A stretch of DNA of 64,000 bases, taken from Archilochus colubris. Its lineage: Eukaryota; Chordata; Aves; Apodiformes; Trochilidae. The stretch is taken from contig CM041084.1 in the NCBI GenBank assembly GCA_023079485.1, positions 107,036,967 to 107,100,966 of the forward strand, read 5' to 3'. Shown piece after piece: positions 1 through 11,135 of the stretch (positions within the stretch are counted from its first letter, which is position 1; every line of letters begins with the position of its first letter). The notes under the pieces are model-generated. The model did not search any database, had not been told where the DNA came from, and saw only the letters and a program-made list of their open reading frames with translations. A program made the translations under genes and the position numbers.

Positions 1-10
1 GTCTTGAAAA

Positions 11-42
11 AGCAAGCAAGCAAGCAAGCAAACAAACAAACA
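11..42. repeat. (GCAA)n/(ACAA)n microsatellite
   Basis: About five AGCA units pass directly into about three AACA units, followed by an A-rich stretch to about position 52. This is a compound tetranucleotide repeat with a transition inside the array. It may be the degenerate A-rich tail of an element lying left of the window, but nothing recognisable precedes it here. Confidence 0.85.
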
Positions 43-1309
43 CCAAAAAAACCCTAAGAATTTTGATGCACGTTCTTAATGGGCATGATGCCCATGACTT
101 AATGTCACCTACAAGCTTTGGCTGATTTTTGCCTTTAGTTATATTGTTTCCTGTGCAGAGGGATTGCATGTGCCAGCCTGCTCAGTTCTCTGCTAACTCT
201 GCCTTTACTGCAGCCTCACTGCGGGGCCAACCCAAACCCAAGGGTCACTTTTGTATACTCTGAACAGAGGGAAAATGGGTAGCTGAGCTGAGTTTGACAC
301 TTGATCCTTTCACATAGAAAAAAAGCTGAACTTACACAGAGGGGAAAAGATGTGTGGAGAATATATTATTCTCACATTTGTGTGTAATATATTTGCATAC
401 ATGTTTGGCAGACAAAGTGAGTTATTTTGCAAGCATTGGGAAAAGATGTCATTTAATCTTAATGAAAGATTGGCACAGACTTTATTTGGTTTTATTTAAA
501 GGTTTCTCATATGGGCACCAGCATTTGGCAATGTGTTATCTCTTGCTGAGAGACTAGATACTTTGAAGGGGACATCCTTACAGAATTGCTGTGACTTGTG
601 ATAATTTTAAAACTCAGTTTTTCACAAATCAAAAATCCCAGACCCAGAAACAGAGCATCTTTTCAGAACCATTTCCCCATTATGAATTCAAATGGCAAAA
701 CTCTCTAAAGTGAAGTGTGTTTTTCTCAATTTAAAAATAAATTTTCAGGAATGCTATTTCATGGAGACAAGAGAATGTGTACTTCTCAGTAGCATTTCAT
801 CAAGTAAACAACTAAAGACTGATTCTATTTTCCTCATCCTCTCAGACACAGACACACTTGATTTTCATTGCTCATGCTATGCTACTTGCAAACCTGACAA
901 CTAAATAGAATTCTCTGTGTACTGCATCCAAACAGTTTTAAATGTGTGTTTTACCAGCCATTCAGTGCTTTCCCTGCACTTTATAATTACTTCTGTTGCC
1001 TCTAAATCTCTCTACACAAAGCAAATAATTCTGGTTCAAGTTGTTTGGTTTTTCTAAATCTGTCTTCATAAACAGAGTATATTGTGTTCATTTAACATTA
1101 AAATACCAATAAGCTTTGGCATATGCAGCAAAAGATAACACAAACAATAATAAAGGAGAAAAAATATGAGAAACTGTTACTTAATGGGAAAAATGTTCAT
1201 GTTTATTCAAGTGACAATATGACCTAGCGGCCATCTCTATTTCATTGGCATGAACTTTCATTAAAAAACACGACTGACAGATAAAAGCATCTCCAGGTGT
1301 CAGTGACAG
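43..1309. other. unique AT-rich non-coding DNA
   Basis: No repeat family, RNA gene or exon is recognised. The open frames here (67 and 70 codons) start and stop without domain content and look like chance frames. Confidence 0.6.
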
Positions 1310-1480
1310 AAGAATTTTAATATCGTTCAGGTTGCCCAGAGAAGTTGTGTGTACACCCACCCTGGAAACGTTCAAGGCCAGGCTGGATGGGGCTTTGAGT
1401 CCCTGCCCATGGCAGAGTTGTTGGAACTGGATGATCTTTAGGATCTCTTCTACCTCAAAGCACTCTATGATTCTATGATT
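1310..1480 (+). mobile_element. CR1 LINE 3' end, 5'-truncated
   Basis: The sequence follows the CR1 3' UTR: a 'ggttgcccagagaagttgtg' block, then 'ttcaaggccaggctggatgg', the 'ttggaactggatgatcttta' block, and a terminal 'ctatgattctatgatt' octamer tail ending near 1480. Between 'ggggctttgagt' and 'ccctgcccatgg' the usual stretch 'caacctggtctagtgggaggtgt' is missing, so there is a small internal deletion. CR1 is the dominant LINE of birds and is usually 5'-truncated, as here. The left boundary is approximate. It overlaps a 100-codon antisense frame that has no independent support. Confidence 0.9.
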
Positions 1481-2264
1481 CACCTATCCCAAAATGACAC
1501 TGTGTATTTTATATTATTCCAGAACAGTGCCAAATCAGCTGTGCATTTATCACTTCTTCCATCAATACAGTATTTTTAGAAAGATGTTTAAATTTATTTC
1601 AGAAGCTAATCACAATATATTTTTATTATTCAGCTGACGAGTATTAAATTGCCAAGTACATGTCTGCAGCTTAGTCTTTTTTTAGAAAACACAGTCATTA
1701 AATTTATTACATTTAAATATTTTTTTTCAGTAAAGAGCTAGCAGAAGTTTAACTAACTTTTTTTCCGTTTAGCTAACAGAGGTAAACAAAAACAGCTCAT
1801 TTAGAAAAATCATTTAAAAATAAATTTTCCTTGGGTTTCAACTACCATCACTAGCTCCCACTATGCATCTCTTTCCAATACTAAATTTATATTAACCATT
1901 TTATTTTTGAAGTTCATATCACTGTGTCTCAATATTCAGCTCTAGATTAACTTAAACCTATGGATCCTCTTTGCAATATTACTTGTGAGGTTATGAAAAG
2001 TTTACAGTACATTCCCCCAAAATGATCAAAATTTGTCTGTGGAAATATAAAAAAATTTAGTCATCATAATTCATGTTTTATAGCTAAAATAGCATTCTTT
2101 TATTATTTGATTGGTGAAAAATTAAATTGATTTTTCACCCTGGTCAACTTTGGTTTGTACCTGGCTATAGCTGGTGCGTGAACCTTCCCTCTCTTTGTCA
2201 CAACTCATGAACTTTACTCCCCCCCCCACAAATGAGGGAGAAGTGAGTGAATTAATGTTATTTG
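1481..2264. other. unique AT-rich non-coding DNA
   Basis: Several A/T homopolymer runs are present but no recognised repeat or coding segment. A run of nine C at 2219-2227 is the only compositional oddity. Confidence 0.6.
2219..2227. repeat. poly-C run (C9)
   Basis: Nine consecutive C in an otherwise AT-rich context, a likely length-polymorphic homopolymer. It lies just outside the adjacent antisense CR1 fragment. Confidence 0.8.
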
Positions 2265-2455
2265 TTGCCAGCTGGGCATAACCTAATGACACAGTGAAAA
2301 ATTTCATTCTAATATTTAACCTAAATCTATGTTCTTCCAGTTTAAAACCATTACTCCTTTTCCTATTTTTACACATGCTTACAGAGTGTCCTCCCACTTT
2401 TCTAGTTGGCCCCCTTCAGATACTGGAAGGCTGCTAGAAGGCTTCCCCAGAGAGG
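2265..2455 (-). mobile_element. CR1 LINE 3' UTR fragment, antisense, degraded
   Basis: On the + strand the blocks appear in antisense order: a 'gtgaaaaatttcattctaat' block, 'acctaaatctatgttcttcc', 'agtttaaaaccattactcc', then 'cccccttcagatactggaag' and 'gcttccccagag'. These match the antisense CR1 3' UTR. The terminal octamer tail and about 130 bases next to it are missing, so this copy is truncated at both ends. Divergence is higher than in the 20.9 kb or 50.2 kb copies, which suggests an older insertion. Confidence 0.8.
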
Positions 2456-4222
2456 CAGAACCCAAAAAGCCATTAGGTCTTTTATTATGAATATCTTTTA
2501 AACTAGACAGTAGTCCCCAGTTTTATCTCTAGCTGTATCTGTAAAAATAGCATTTCCCACATTCAGATCATATGGAAGGCATAACTATATTAAGCCACAA
2601 GTTCAGTGGATACTCTTTCAATAGTCAAAACCTTTTACTATTTCTTTATTTCAACAATACATCCAACTGAAAGGTAAAAGCGTTCTGCAGGATGATTTTT
2701 GAAACAAATGCTTCCACAAAACAGGTGGAAGCAAAAATTACAGGTTTTAAGGAAATCAAAGAATCTTCCTTAACATGAAATTCTTTACTATGCTGCAACA
2801 TAATATGACAATACATAAGCAACACAATATTTCTTAGAAGTTCCTTTGTGGATTAATAGTTTAATTTCATTAAAGAATTTCTGAACATTGGTGGGGAGCC
2901 CTCCTTCACAGACCTGTCAGAAGGAATGGCTACAGAACAGAGAAATATCAGGCTTCACACTGAAATGGGAATAATCCTGATCAGCTCAAAACAGGAGACA
3001 GTTCTCTCCCAGCAGTTCCTACTTGGCAGTTTCTAAGATGTTTGCTTCTAGAAAAGTGTAGATTTAAAAAATTATGGCATATCAGACATAGATTAGATAG
3101 AAGTTTAAATCTATGCTTAATAGGCTTTATATGGTGTCATTTTATATTTGTTTAAAGTGGTGATTCTAAATCTGCACAGCGCAGTAACCAAGAAATTCAG
3201 AGCATTATCCTTGGCTCACAGTATTGACTGTTTTATCTATGTCACTTCAGCAGCAGCAGATTTTTTTGGTGCTGATAAACAGGTAGCTTCTGAAGCCAGA
3301 AGCAAGTGATGAGGAAGAACAACTCCTGCAGTACCATTTTGGAAACAAATGTGTAGTCATGGTACAACTATAAACCCCTGTGATTTAGGGTTTCAATTTA
3401 TTTTTAATTAGCATCAATATATAAGTTTAGCTATTCTATTGGGTTATAAAGCTGCATACTGTCTTCTCTGTAGATGAAAACAGAGTGGGGATATTGAAAG
3501 AGAAAAAAAAAAATCTCATTTCTCTAGGTTTTGTACTGCAAATCATTGTCCAGGAAAGTACTCTGCTTCATTTCTTTCCTGCTGTTTCCTGTCCTTGCTG
3601 CTCCTCCATTGAGGTACAAACAGTTCTCAGGGGTTAAGCTGGAGCAGATGAGCATGGTTTTCCCTGCAGATTGCACAGAGATCAGCCTTAGGCATGTTGT
3701 AAATAATTAGTGAACAGAGGATCTGATACTATAACCAACATTTTGATTAATGTGTCTTGTTTCCAGAGGTTCATTCATGAAGTTTAATGAGAACAAGAAC
3801 TTCAGTACGTGGCAAAATGAGATAAAAGCTTCTTTAAAAAATGTTTACAGTGGAAATTGTGGATTTTCACAGACTGAACTTCTAAAAGTATCAATCATAT
3901 CTTTATAATACCATCCCCAGAAACACTTAAGTTTCTTGTCTTAAACCATATATAAAAACCTAATCTGTTAGTATTGTAATGATCTCAAAAGTTGTTCCCC
4001 TCCTAATCCCCATCTAACAGAGTGCTGAGTACCATACAACATAACACTTCTCCATTCCTTGTTCAGTTTCTCAGCACTTCATGAAATGGGAGGATGACTT
4101 TTGTGGATTTCTTAAGGAAGGTGGGGAGGAAGAACATGGCTAAATAAGACAGGTCTGGGATCACTGCCTGCAATCTTTTGTGATGAACAAAGGGCATAAA
4201 AGGAGTACTAACTTGTTTTATT
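2456..4222. other. unique non-coding DNA
   Basis: No repeats or genes recognised. Short A-rich and T-rich runs only. Confidence 0.55.
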
Positions 4223-4298
4223 TAATAAAAACAAAACAAAACAAAACAAAACCAAAAACAAACAAAAGAAAGAACCAAACCAAAACAACAACCAAACA
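4223..4298. repeat. (AAAAC)n A-rich low-complexity repeat
   Basis: Roughly five clean AAAAC units decay into AAAC/ACCA-type A-rich sequence. It resembles the simple repeat that can grow from a retroposon A-tail, but no retroposon body is seen to the left. Confidence 0.8.
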
Positions 4299-4317
4299 GA
4301 AAACAACCCCATGACTC

Positions 4318-4338
4318 CTGCCTCTGTGCCAGAGGCAG
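4318..4338. other. perfect inverted repeat, 9-bp arms
   Basis: CTGCCTCTG, then the loop TGC, then CAGAGGCAG. The arms are exact complements and GC-rich for this region. It could be a DNA-binding palindrome or chance. Nothing around it indicates an RNA gene. Confidence 0.5.
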
Positions 4339-4790
4339 CCACATCAGACAGAAGGCTTCACTTATGTTATCTGTCTGCAAAGGGCCCAGAACAGAACTCT
4401 AGGGAAAGGTTCTGAGCAAGCCCCTAATGCTATGTTGCCAAAATATTCTTTGCCCCTCCAGCTACTGGTGTCTTAGTGACCATGAAGGAGAAGATAGCAG
4501 AATATGCTGGGTGATTTGCTGAAGACAACAGGGAGGTGCCCAAGGCAGGGGAGGTGGCCACAGGGGAGTGGTGCTGGTAAAGCCATGACATCCCTGGAGT
4601 TCCCTGAACAAAGTCTGCTGCAATGTGCTGAAGGCTGAAAAGTACAAGTCAAATTTATTGCTCACTCTTGGAATGTTTAACCTCTTTTAGCAAAGGATGT
4701 GGACAGATAAAGTTAAAGAGGTAAAATTTTAATCCAGCCGCAGTCACACATCCTGCATTACCCTAAATACCTGTTCAACTTGTGTAGTGT

Positions 4791-4809
4791 TTGTGATTCT
4801 GTGATTCTG
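4791..4809 (+). mobile_element. possible orphan CR1 octamer tail
   Basis: 'gtgattctgtgattctgtg' resembles the ATTCTATG-type tail of CR1 with A to G changes (compare 'atgattctgtgatt' at the end of the 40.1 kb copy). The preceding 100 bases do not clearly match the CR1 3' UTR, so this may be a tail-only relic or a coincidental tandem repeat. Confidence 0.3.
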
Positions 4810-7511
4810 TGTTGCCTGCAGGACAAAAGGTATTTTACACCCTGGTGCACTGTGCAGCCTCATGGCTCTGCTGCTATATTGTGGCTAAACAGCTCTAAGT
4901 CCAAACAGTCACAGCAACTGCCTTTAATATACCTTTCAGAGTCAAAAGAGCATTAAGGGGATGATGTTCCCATCCATACCACAATTAACACACATTCACT
5001 GAATGGCATGCAACTGTGCAGGGCTCTTATCTTCCTCCAAATGTAATACTGTGAACTGAATCATAGCAGTTTGCATCTGACATAATTTTTTTATTATGCA
5101 CACTGTTACATTTCCTGACCAGCATATTAAATGTTTTAAGAAGAATATTGCAGTTACTGGCAACGGATGCTCAAGACAGAAGAGGCACAGAAAATAAAAG
5201 CATCTAGAGACTGGTAGCTCAAAGGGCAAGCTGTGACCATACTCTGTGGAGTAATATATAAAAAAAGTTTCTATTCTATGTTGCTACTGACTAACAACAT
5301 TTACCTTGAAAATTGTCAAGTGTGTTTGTCTTAGTACAGAAAGAGCGTAATCTCTGTGTTTGTTGTACATCAAGGCAAAAACATTAGTTTATTAGTTTTT
5401 GTTCTAGTGGGACACATTTTTTTGCAAGCCCTATCCTTCAGAATGGATAATTCTAAGATTATGTTTATCTTTTACTGAATACCTATAAAAGCTTTAAGAA
5501 AACTGTCTTAAAAATAAATACCTCACAACAAGCATATATATTAAATATTTTTCACTTTTAGCAACACATTAATTAGTAAAGAAATCTGGAATTCCTATGA
5601 CAACAGCATACTTAATAAGTATCACATTATTCCTAGTTGCATGTATTAAGATAAGCTGCTATTGCTGTTTCACTCAATAACCGATAAAAATTGGTCACCT
5701 GAATCAGAATTTCCAGTATAATTGTTAAGACAGAAATTTCTTGGAAGAAAGTGGAACAAAACACATATCTTCTTAAACTTCATTTTACTGGCTTCTGCTC
5801 TCTAAAGAATGAGCAAGCTTAGCAACCACATGTTGAGATTTTATCCCATTTATTTTGTACTCTGTTCCAACTGCTACTAGCATGAAAGTCTCAAGGGACT
5901 AACTACTCAGAAGATAGACATGACTATTTTGAAACCACCCCCATTTTTTTAATTTATTATGAACTATTTAAAATCTTTGTAAAACAAGTATCATTATGTT
6001 ACTTGACAGAGGAAGGATGATGATAATACTTTACAGAACAGCTGTTACAAAAAAACCTCCAAAATATTTATTAAGTTATCAAAATCAGGAATCAGCAAGT
6101 CAGGTATCAGGAATAAATTTAAAATTAACCGTGCCCTTAACATACATTTGCTGATGAAACTGGCTTCTAAAATAAAACTAGCAAAAGAAAAAAAAAACAA
6201 AAAAATAAAATCTATACCTTTAGATTCCCACACAACTATTTCTTTCAGTTATATTTCTTTGATACTCATCACCTTTCAGTAAGGCAAGATACTTGAATAG
6301 AGCCACAGGATGTTGTATTGTTCTCAGTTTCCTGGGCTTCAGAACACTTCAAACTTGTTTACTTGAATAACCTCAGTAGAAGATCAGACTTGTTTGACTT
6401 CATGCCTCCCCATGTTGTCCCCTAAAATTACTGTTGAGCTCAATGTAGCATTTATTTTGCTTGTTCTGTGTTAGATAATGAAAAAGAAGGAAAGAAAGCA
6501 AAAATCCTCAGGACAAAAATCTGTTACTCAGTCTCTGAATACATTGGACCAAGCTCAAATCACCAAACCTTTAACATCAAAATTCTTAAAAATGTTTAAG
6601 AATTGGGAAAATCATAAGAAAGGCAGATATTCACATTGAATCTTTCTCCTTGCAAGAAAAAAAATAAAGAAGTTACTCTGCCTGCACTGAGGAGTCACAA
6701 GAAAAACTCCAGTCTTTTAATAAGTCTTTAGATAATAAAGGGGAGGGTCAAACCCATTAGAGGTTAAGCCAATAAGAGGACCTAACCTTTCATTTATTGA
6801 AGTTAACCTGGAGGATATAAATGAGTGTTGGAAGTTAAGCATACTTTTGGAGACAAAAAAAACCTAAAAATTCTGATTTCATCTTGATAGTCTGCCTGGT
6901 GGTGTCATTCAAGACCACTTACAATGAGATTTCTGGTATTACAATTTAAACAGCAGTGACTGTTCACAGAATGGAATACTACTAGTTTAAGACTCAGTAT
7001 AAAAAAAAGAAATTGTATGTTCTAGGAAGGAATGCATTCACTGTTGTGATAAGAAAATCCCACCAAATAAAATAATTTCTCCTGTAAAAATTGCACAGAG
7101 CTCCAAATAAAAAGCAGAGAGGTATCAGTGCAAAGTCAGTCTTAGCCATACAGAAATAATAAATTAATAACACACCAAAATGGAAAGCATGGAAGAAAAC
7201 TCTTCTTGGAAGTGATAAGAAACAATGTGCCAGGCTCAACTTCAAAAGGGGTAGTAGTAAAATTGTTTATTTTGTCCAAATCAGACCAAGTTTGAAATCC
7301 AGCAAACCCTATTGTCATCAGAATTACACAAGAACAAAAGATAAATAAAGACTAAGGGAGAGAGTGGGGTGGAGTGGAGCACACTTATCTAACAAACATG
7401 TAATGCCCGTCTGTTTTACTAATCCATTTTCTAGTAAAAACCCCAAAGAAACTAACTAACAAACAAGACTGCAAAATTAGATCTGTAGCAGTGGTTACCA
7501 AAACATAACAC

Positions 7512-7525
7512 TACACACACACACA
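7512..7525. repeat. short (CA)n microsatellite
   Basis: About seven CA units. Too short to say more. Confidence 0.7.
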
Positions 7526-7903
7526 GGAATTTGTGGTATTTTTTAAAGCCTCCACCAGTTTATAGCAAATTATTTTTATGGTGATAATGGTTTCATAATA
7601 AGATGTGGCTAAAAATTTTGCCTCAATCTTATCTCGAATAATGAACCACTGCACCATTTTCCTTTGCACTTCAAAGTGAGGAGGAAGAAAGTCGTCTATC
7701 TTCATGAAGCAGCTGAAAGAAAAATAGCTTATTTTCTTTACAGTATTTATCTCATAAAATTCCCAGTTTTGACTTCTCCCAGCCTGCCACATCAGCATAT
7801 TTCATTGAATAGCCAGCTGTGGCCTCAGTGCTGAGAAGAAATAGGTTCACACAAACGCGGAGCCAGTCCAAAGTCCTGACTGTAGATAATGATCCTAATT
7901 AGC

Positions 7904-7919
7904 CATTCCCAGGGGAATG
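7904..7919. promoter_or_regulatory. perfect EBF/COE-type palindrome
   Basis: CATTCCC AG GGGAATG is an exact inverted repeat with 7-bp arms and a 2-bp spacer. It contains ATTCCCNNGGGAAT, the established palindromic consensus of EBF (COE, Olf-1) factors. The TAATTA-like homeodomain cores and an exact octamer within 200 bases make a regulatory cluster plausible. No expression or conservation data are available, so function is inference. Confidence 0.4.
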
Positions 7920-8098
7920 ATGTGCAAAGAAGCACTAGTTTAACGCTGTTAAAATAATTTCCAAAGTTCCCAGCATCTTTACCGAAGGAATCAATAAAAA
8001 ATGGCTTCAGAAGAAAATGTAATTGCTTTCAAGGATTAAAATTTTAATCATGAGTATTCAATTAGCAGTTAATGTTGAGATCCACAGTTTAGATTTTT

Positions 8099-8106
8099 AT
8101 GCAAAT
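8099..8106 (+). promoter_or_regulatory. octamer (POU) motif ATGCAAAT
   Basis: An exact octamer sequence, the known binding site of POU-domain factors. An 8-mer is expected by chance about once per window of this size and composition, so its value lies only in its proximity to the EBF-type palindrome at 7904 and to 'caattagcagttaatg' near 8061. Confidence 0.25.
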
Positions 8107-9400
8107 GTACCGTTCTTATATTCAGTCTTGAAGATAAAGACAGTTCATAGCTAATGTAGTTCTGTCTCTCAGCTCATCAAGTCAGTGATAATTTACTTTG
8201 AAGAATATTTTACACTTGCTACATTTGGAAGTGTGGAAATCAGTTCACTTTTTCCCCTCCTACTGTAATTAATCTTTGCATTAATAATGTGAGGCAGCTC
8301 ACAGCATTTTCCTTCATGTGCATCTGCTGGTTTCAAAGAGATCTGACCAATGTAAGATAAATAATAGATATTAACTGTGTAGCCTGAACTGAGATTTGTC
8401 ACAGCTTCTTCACACTTACTTACTTCTTTAAGAGCAATCCTGGAAAATCCAGAACTAAAAGTTGCACAGCTGCTAAGAATCAGATCTTAGAATCTACCAA
8501 TAAAAATGTCAGAACCTCTCTTTTAAACTCCTCTCCTAAAACATTATGTGTTCTGAGAGCAGGGAGCAGTATAGCTTGCACACAAGTAGATGTAGAGCTA
8601 CTTTATTGTTTTTTTCCAGCATTGTCACTTTCTTTTATCAAAATCCAGCTTCAGTTATTTGATACAGAATTTTGAATTCATTATTACAGATAAATTTCAT
8701 TATCACATATTTTTAAATTAGAAAATGTTATACTTACATTTGCTTGTTGGAGATGGACAATATATCAAAAATCTGTTAATTTAAAACTCCCCATAGGGCA
8801 TGGAAATGTATGAGACTATTTCCTTGCTTCCATAAAGCTTTTGATTTTCTGATATACATCATAAAATATGCTATTTTATCCCTGCAGTGTAGTCAGTACA
8901 TATCAGAAACTCAGAGAAATAGTTAAATAATTTAATTTCTCCTAAAAAACTTCAGGCAGTGACTGTTACAAATGGCACAATCTATTTTTATGTAGCATCT
9001 AAGACAAATAGATTTGTTCAAAGGCCTGAACAAGTGAGAAGAATTCCACTGGAACTGAAAAGCTTTAGATCTGACCCTTTTCAGCCATCGAAATTATATT
9101 CCAGTGTTATTTATGCCTTAGTGTTCCCATTTTTATTTAGAAATCTGCCATGAATATATGGCCAAATGTGTCAATGTGTACAAGTAAACTTAAGCTGATT
9201 ATTATCTGCTGAGAATTTGATCTTAAAGATCTCACTGTCTATGAAAAAACAACAGATTAAATTACTCCTCTCAAATTAAAACAAAACAAACAAGCAACCA
9301 TTTCTCTAAATATTACTTGAATAAAATGTCAAATTAAACATACATCAAAAAGTTTATAGGGTCATCAGCATTTTGACCTCTGATTTTTTTGCTAAGGAGG

Positions 9401-9420
9401 TAAGTGCTTAAAAGCACTTA
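9401..9420. other. perfect palindrome, 9-bp arms
   Basis: TAAGTGCTT AA AAGCACTTA, exact arms around AA. The half-sites contain AAGTG, the core recognised by NK2-class homeodomain proteins, in inverted orientation. It could equally be a chance cruciform-prone sequence. Confidence 0.4.
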
Positions 9421-9884
9421 GTAAGGCTGATCAGGCATGGAGCTGATCTACTCCTGGGTGTTACTTGTGCCTTATTTAAATAAGATCCAATACAATAACC
9501 ACCAAGGCTACTAATAGTTTTAGCTGGTTTGATTTTGGTTTTTTCCCCCTCAAAATGAACTGTTACTGATATATTTTTGTGCCATTATTGTGGAAAGGGA
9601 GATTGGGTGATACACAGAATGCTGTATTTCCTGGACCAAGTGTTCATGAGGTTATTTTGGAGACAAGTCCCATCATCTGACTCAGTTCTTTCTAGGGTGT
9701 CCTGTTGCCACAGAACTTGCCTGGGATGGTGTTTGGGGCAGCTGTGTGGATCAGAGGGTATGTTTTCTATGCTAAGTGTCTCTACCATAGTCACATACCA
9801 CTGTGAGTATCTGCTATGTTATCTTCCTCCTCCTTCTCTGTCCTAGGTATTGCCTCTGTTTCTCTCTGTTTTTTCCCTACCTCC

Positions 9885-10172
9885 TCTCTCTGAACAATGT
9901 CGTATGGTATGGAATATCCCTGTGGTTGGTTTGGGTCAACTATCCTGGCTGTTCTACCTCCTAGCTTTTTGCACCAGGCTAGTCATTTGGGTGGAGGAGA
10001 AAACAGCAGAGGGGGAAAAAATGCAAGCAATCCTTGGTGCTGTGCAGCTACTGTTTAGCAATAGCCAAAACATTGGTGTGTTATCAACACTCTTTTAGCC
10101 ACAGTCACAAAGAACAGTACCATATGAGCTCCTATAAAGAAAGTTAAGTCCATTGCAACCAGAATCTCCACA
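9885..10172 (+). mobile_element. avian endogenous retrovirus LTR-type repeat, partial
   Basis: The blocks match a common avian ERV terminal repeat in order: 'gtatggtatggaatatccc', 'ggtttgggtcaactatcctgg', 'agcaatagccaaaacattgg', 'tgtgttatcaacactctttt' and 'aagaaagttaagtccattgc'. The segment starts abruptly after a pyrimidine-rich stretch and is diverged throughout. No gag, pol or env-like sequence lies on either side, so it is a solo or fragmentary terminal repeat. Class (ERVL-like) and orientation are from memory of the family and are uncertain. An 82-codon frame inside it is not a gene. Confidence 0.6.
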
Positions 10173-10326
10173 GTCTCCACTCCTTGCTCCATACTATTTG
10201 CTTTAAGCTAAGGTCCCACATTAACTGATACATCCATGTGTCTCCTGACCTAATTAACATATTGTTTAATCTCTACACCATACTCAAACCTCCTAACTTA
10301 CTTACCTAACCAGCACTGAATTTCAA

Positions 10327-11135
10327 CACAGAATCATAAAACGATTTGGGTTGGAGGGGATCTTCAAAGATAATGTATTTCTGAGCTCCCTGCATGGGCA
10401 TTGACAAGTCCCACTAGACCAGGTTGCTCAAAGCCCCATCCAACCTGGCCTTGAACACTTCCAGGAAGGGGGCAGCCACAACCTCCCTGGAAAACCTCTT
10501 TCAGTGTCCCATCACCCTCACAGAAAATAATTTCTTCCTAATGTATAACTGAAATCTCCCCTCTTTCAATTTAAAACTATTACCCCTTGTCCTACCTCTA
10601 CCTGCTTTTTTGAAAAGTCCCTTCCCAGCTTTCCCGTAGGCCCCTTCAGGTACTGGAAAGCCACTAGCAGGTCTCCTCAGAGCCTTCTTTTCTTCAGACT
10701 GAACACCCCATCTCTCTCAGCCTGTCCTCATAGGAGAGGTGCTCCATTTTCATGCCCACCTTCATGTCCTCCCTTTGGTCTTCTTTCAAGAGTTCCATGG
10801 CTTCCTTGACACAGGATATGACACAGTACTCCAGGTGGAGTCTCAGGAGAGTGAAGTACAGAGAAAGCATCACCACCCTCAACCTGCTGGCCACACTTCT
10901 TTTGACACAGCACAAGATGCAGTTGGCTTTCTGGGCTGCAAGTGTACATTTCTGGCTCATGTTGAGCTTTTCATCAACCAGCTACCCCAACTCTTCTTCC
11001 TCAGGGCTGTTCCTAATCCAGACTCCATTTTTTTTTACATTTTCTTTTGAAAGACTTCATTTACCAATTACACTCCACCATTTTGGACTCCTCATTTATC
11101 ATACCATCAATATTTGCGTCATCTGCATATTATGA
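10327..11135 (-). mobile_element. CR1 LINE, antisense, 3' UTR plus end of ORF2
   Basis: The element reads inward from the antisense tail 'cacagaatcataaaacg'. It continues with the 3' UTR ('aaagccccatccaacctggc', 'atttcttcctaatgtataac', 'ccccttcaggtactggaaag'), then the ORF2 C-terminal region ('gagaggtgctccattttcat', 'ctttctgggctgcaagtgta', 'gttgagcttttcatcaacca'). The match is clear to about 11035. Beyond that 'tttgcgtcatctgcatatta' faintly resembles the antisense RT box segment, so the end at 11135 is a guess. Insertions and deletions break every frame. The overlapping frames of 88-127 codons on both strands are shadows of this element. Confidence 0.88.

Larger units (their letters stand above)
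4299..9884. other. mostly unique non-coding DNA
   Basis: A GC-richer patch at about 4440-4660 has no recognised family. The rest is AT-rich. Candidate regulatory palindromes inside this interval are listed separately. Antisense frames of 62-95 codons at 6045-7798 lie in A-rich sequence and are probably chance. Confidence 0.5.

Noticed and set aside
1181..1483. 100-codon minus-strand frame
   Set aside because: It is antisense to a CR1 3' UTR that does not encode protein.
10739..11135. Frames of 103 and 127 codons on the + strand
   Set aside because: They are the antisense of a CR1 LINE and follow its nucleotide consensus, not a protein.
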